NCBI GenBank assembly: GCA_900554875.1
Contig: USJA01000054.1
Location: 1-6,811, forward strand
Direction of reading: 5' to 3'
Length of the DNA stretch: 6,811 nucleotides
Origin: an uncultured Clostridium sp.
Lineage (GTDB): Bacteria > Bacillota > Clostridia > TANB77 > CAG-465
Shown here piece by piece: positions 6,284 to 6,811 of this stretch. The translations under genes and the position numbers were made by a program. The stretch's first letter is position 1. Each line of letters begins with the position of its first letter. Under the pieces are notes generated by a model, which was not told the DNA's origin, did no database searches, and worked only from the letters and a program-made list of their open reading frames with translations.

Positions 6284-6389
6284 AAAATTAAAAGTGATAA
6301 AATTTGGTTGCATTTTTAATTTTAAACATTTGTCAAAATCCAGTAATATCAATACTTTTAAAAGATTTTTGGGTTGCAGTTTTAATTTT
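6284..6389. repeat. Iteron-like repeat set: one inverted and two direct copies
   Basis: GGTTGCATTTTTAATTTT (6306-6323) and GGTTGCAGTTTTAATTTT (6372-6389) match at 17 of 18 positions and start 66 bp apart. A shorter copy of the core CANTTTTAATTTT lies on the opposite strand at 6284-6296; with the copy at 6311-6323 it forms a 13-bp inverted repeat with a single G-T pair. Placement just upstream of a replication-type gene resembles initiator or autoregulator binding sites, but this is inference. Confidence 0.6.
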
Positions 6390-6395
6390 TAATGT

Positions 6396-6451
6396 AAAAA
6401 GAATCGATAATCGGAGGTAAAAAAATATGATTAATAAAAACGATTCTTTTT
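6396..6451 (+). promoter_or_regulatory. Inverted repeat enclosing ribosome binding site and start of the winged-helix gene
   Basis: AAAAAGAATCG (6396-6406) is the exact reverse complement of CGATTCTTTTT (6441-6451). The 34-nt loop contains GGAGG (6413-6417) and the ATG (6427-6429). As RNA it could hold the start site in a loop or, ending in a T run, act as a weak attenuator; as DNA it could be an operator. The stem is only 11 bp and AT-rich. Confidence 0.5.
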
Positions 6452-6811
6452 CAATAATACCACATACAATACTTTTTAATAATGGATTAACTTCAAGTGA
6501 AAAATTACTCTTTTGTTATATATGCACATTAAGTAATAAAGAAGGTTTTTCATTTGCAACTAATAAATATTTAGCACAAAAATTTAAAGTTACAACTAGA
6601 TCTATAAATTTATGGTTAAAGAAATTAGAAGATAAAAAGTTAATAAGAGCAGAATATGAATATAAGGATAAAGAAATAGTTAAAAGAAAATTATACCCCT
6701 ATCTATCCAAAAATCACTACCCCTCTAGAAATAATTTTCAAGAGAGTAATGAAACAGATTTCAACTATAATAATATAAAATATAATAATATAAACAATAT
6801 AGGGAGCAATA
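6427..6811 (+). CDS. Winged-helix replication-type protein, N-terminal part only
   Basis: The frame from ATG 6427 stays open for 128 residues to the right edge, so the C-terminus is missing. GGAGG at 6413-6417 lies 9 nt before the start. Residues 8-76 look like the winged-helix domain found at the N-terminus of phage and plasmid replication proteins: FSIIPHTILFNNGLTSSEKL (8-27), then YICTLSNKEGFSFATNKYLA (31-50) and the recognition-helix region FKVTTRSINLWLKKLEDKKL (53-72), followed by a charged wing. After residue 100 the chain becomes an Asn/Tyr/Ile-rich linker with repeated NNI motifs (NYNNIKYNNINNI, 113-125), as is common between DNA-binding and loader-interaction domains in such proteins. 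A DnaD-like or phage O-like C-terminal domain would be expected but cannot be seen. It may belong to a prophage or integrative element; a general transcription regulator is the alternative. Confidence 0.72.
   Translation, partial: MINKNDSFSIIPHTILFNNGLTSSEKLLFCYICTLSNKEGFSFATNKYLAQKFKVTTRSINLWLKKLEDKKLIRAEYEYKDKEIVKRKLYPYLSKNHYPSRNNFQESNETDFNYNNIKYNNINNIGSN
6766..6795. repeat. 15-bp tandem repeat inside the winged-helix gene linker
   Basis: TATAATAATATAAAA (6766-6780) is followed directly by TATAATAATATAAAC (6781-6795), 14 of 15 identical and in frame, encoding YNNIK then YNNIN. It is pure A/T except for the final C. Further copies may continue past the window edge. Confidence 0.7.

Noticed and set aside
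6330..6358. Possible promoter TTGTCA-N17-TACTTT for the winged-helix gene
   Set aside because: The -10 box matches only half of the consensus in very AT-rich DNA. The gene must have a promoter nearby, but this one is not convincing.
1..6811. CRISPR array, insertion sequence, transposase or integrase
   Set aside because: No regularly spaced long repeats, terminal inverted repeats with a transposase, or recombinase motifs were seen in any frame of the window.

Overview
The window looks like chromosome from a very AT-rich, endospore-forming Bacillota bacterium, most likely class Clostridia. The evidence is a full-length SpoVT sporulation regulator, a RecD2-type helicase of the Gram-positive kind, strong AGGAGG-type ribosome binding sites, consensus sigma-A promoters and low GC throughout. 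No genus can be assigned from the sequence alone.

Layout from left to right. (1) 1-500, minus: a glycerophosphodiester phosphodiesterase whose C-terminus runs off the left edge. (2) 519-1064, minus: spoVT, 18 nt upstream of the phosphodiesterase. A terminator-like hairpin in the gap swallows the downstream start codon. (3) 1065-1289: non-coding, with a possible sigma-G promoter for spoVT, a perfect-consensus sigma-A promoter pointing at spoVT, and a 13-bp inverted repeat over that promoter's -10 box. (4) 1290-3266, minus: a 658-residue KAP-like P-loop NTPase. (5) 3267-3404: a compact divergent promoter region. (6) 3405-3746, plus: an unrecognised 113-residue protein behind a perfect sigma-A promoter. 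(7) 3753-3785: a terminator shared by the small gene and recD2. (8) 3765-5972, minus: recD2, intact. (9) 6097-6172, plus: initiator tRNA-fMet with its own promoter and terminator. (10) 6213-6426: non-coding DNA with related repeats. (11) 6427 to the right edge, plus: the N-terminal part of a winged-helix protein of the phage/plasmid replication type.

The spoVT, recD2 and tRNA-fMet loci are core chromosome. Two segments look like accessory DNA. The first is the divergent NTPase/113-aa pair set between spoVT and recD2. KAP-type NTPases are often found in defence or accessory loci, so this pair is the best candidate for an undescribed system, although its function is inferred only from family and layout. 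The second begins after the tRNA: iteron-like repeats, a replication-type winged-helix gene and a repeat inside its linker suggest the edge of an integrated element or phage-like region, with the tRNA as a plausible attachment site. No integrase or duplicated tRNA end is visible in the window to confirm this.
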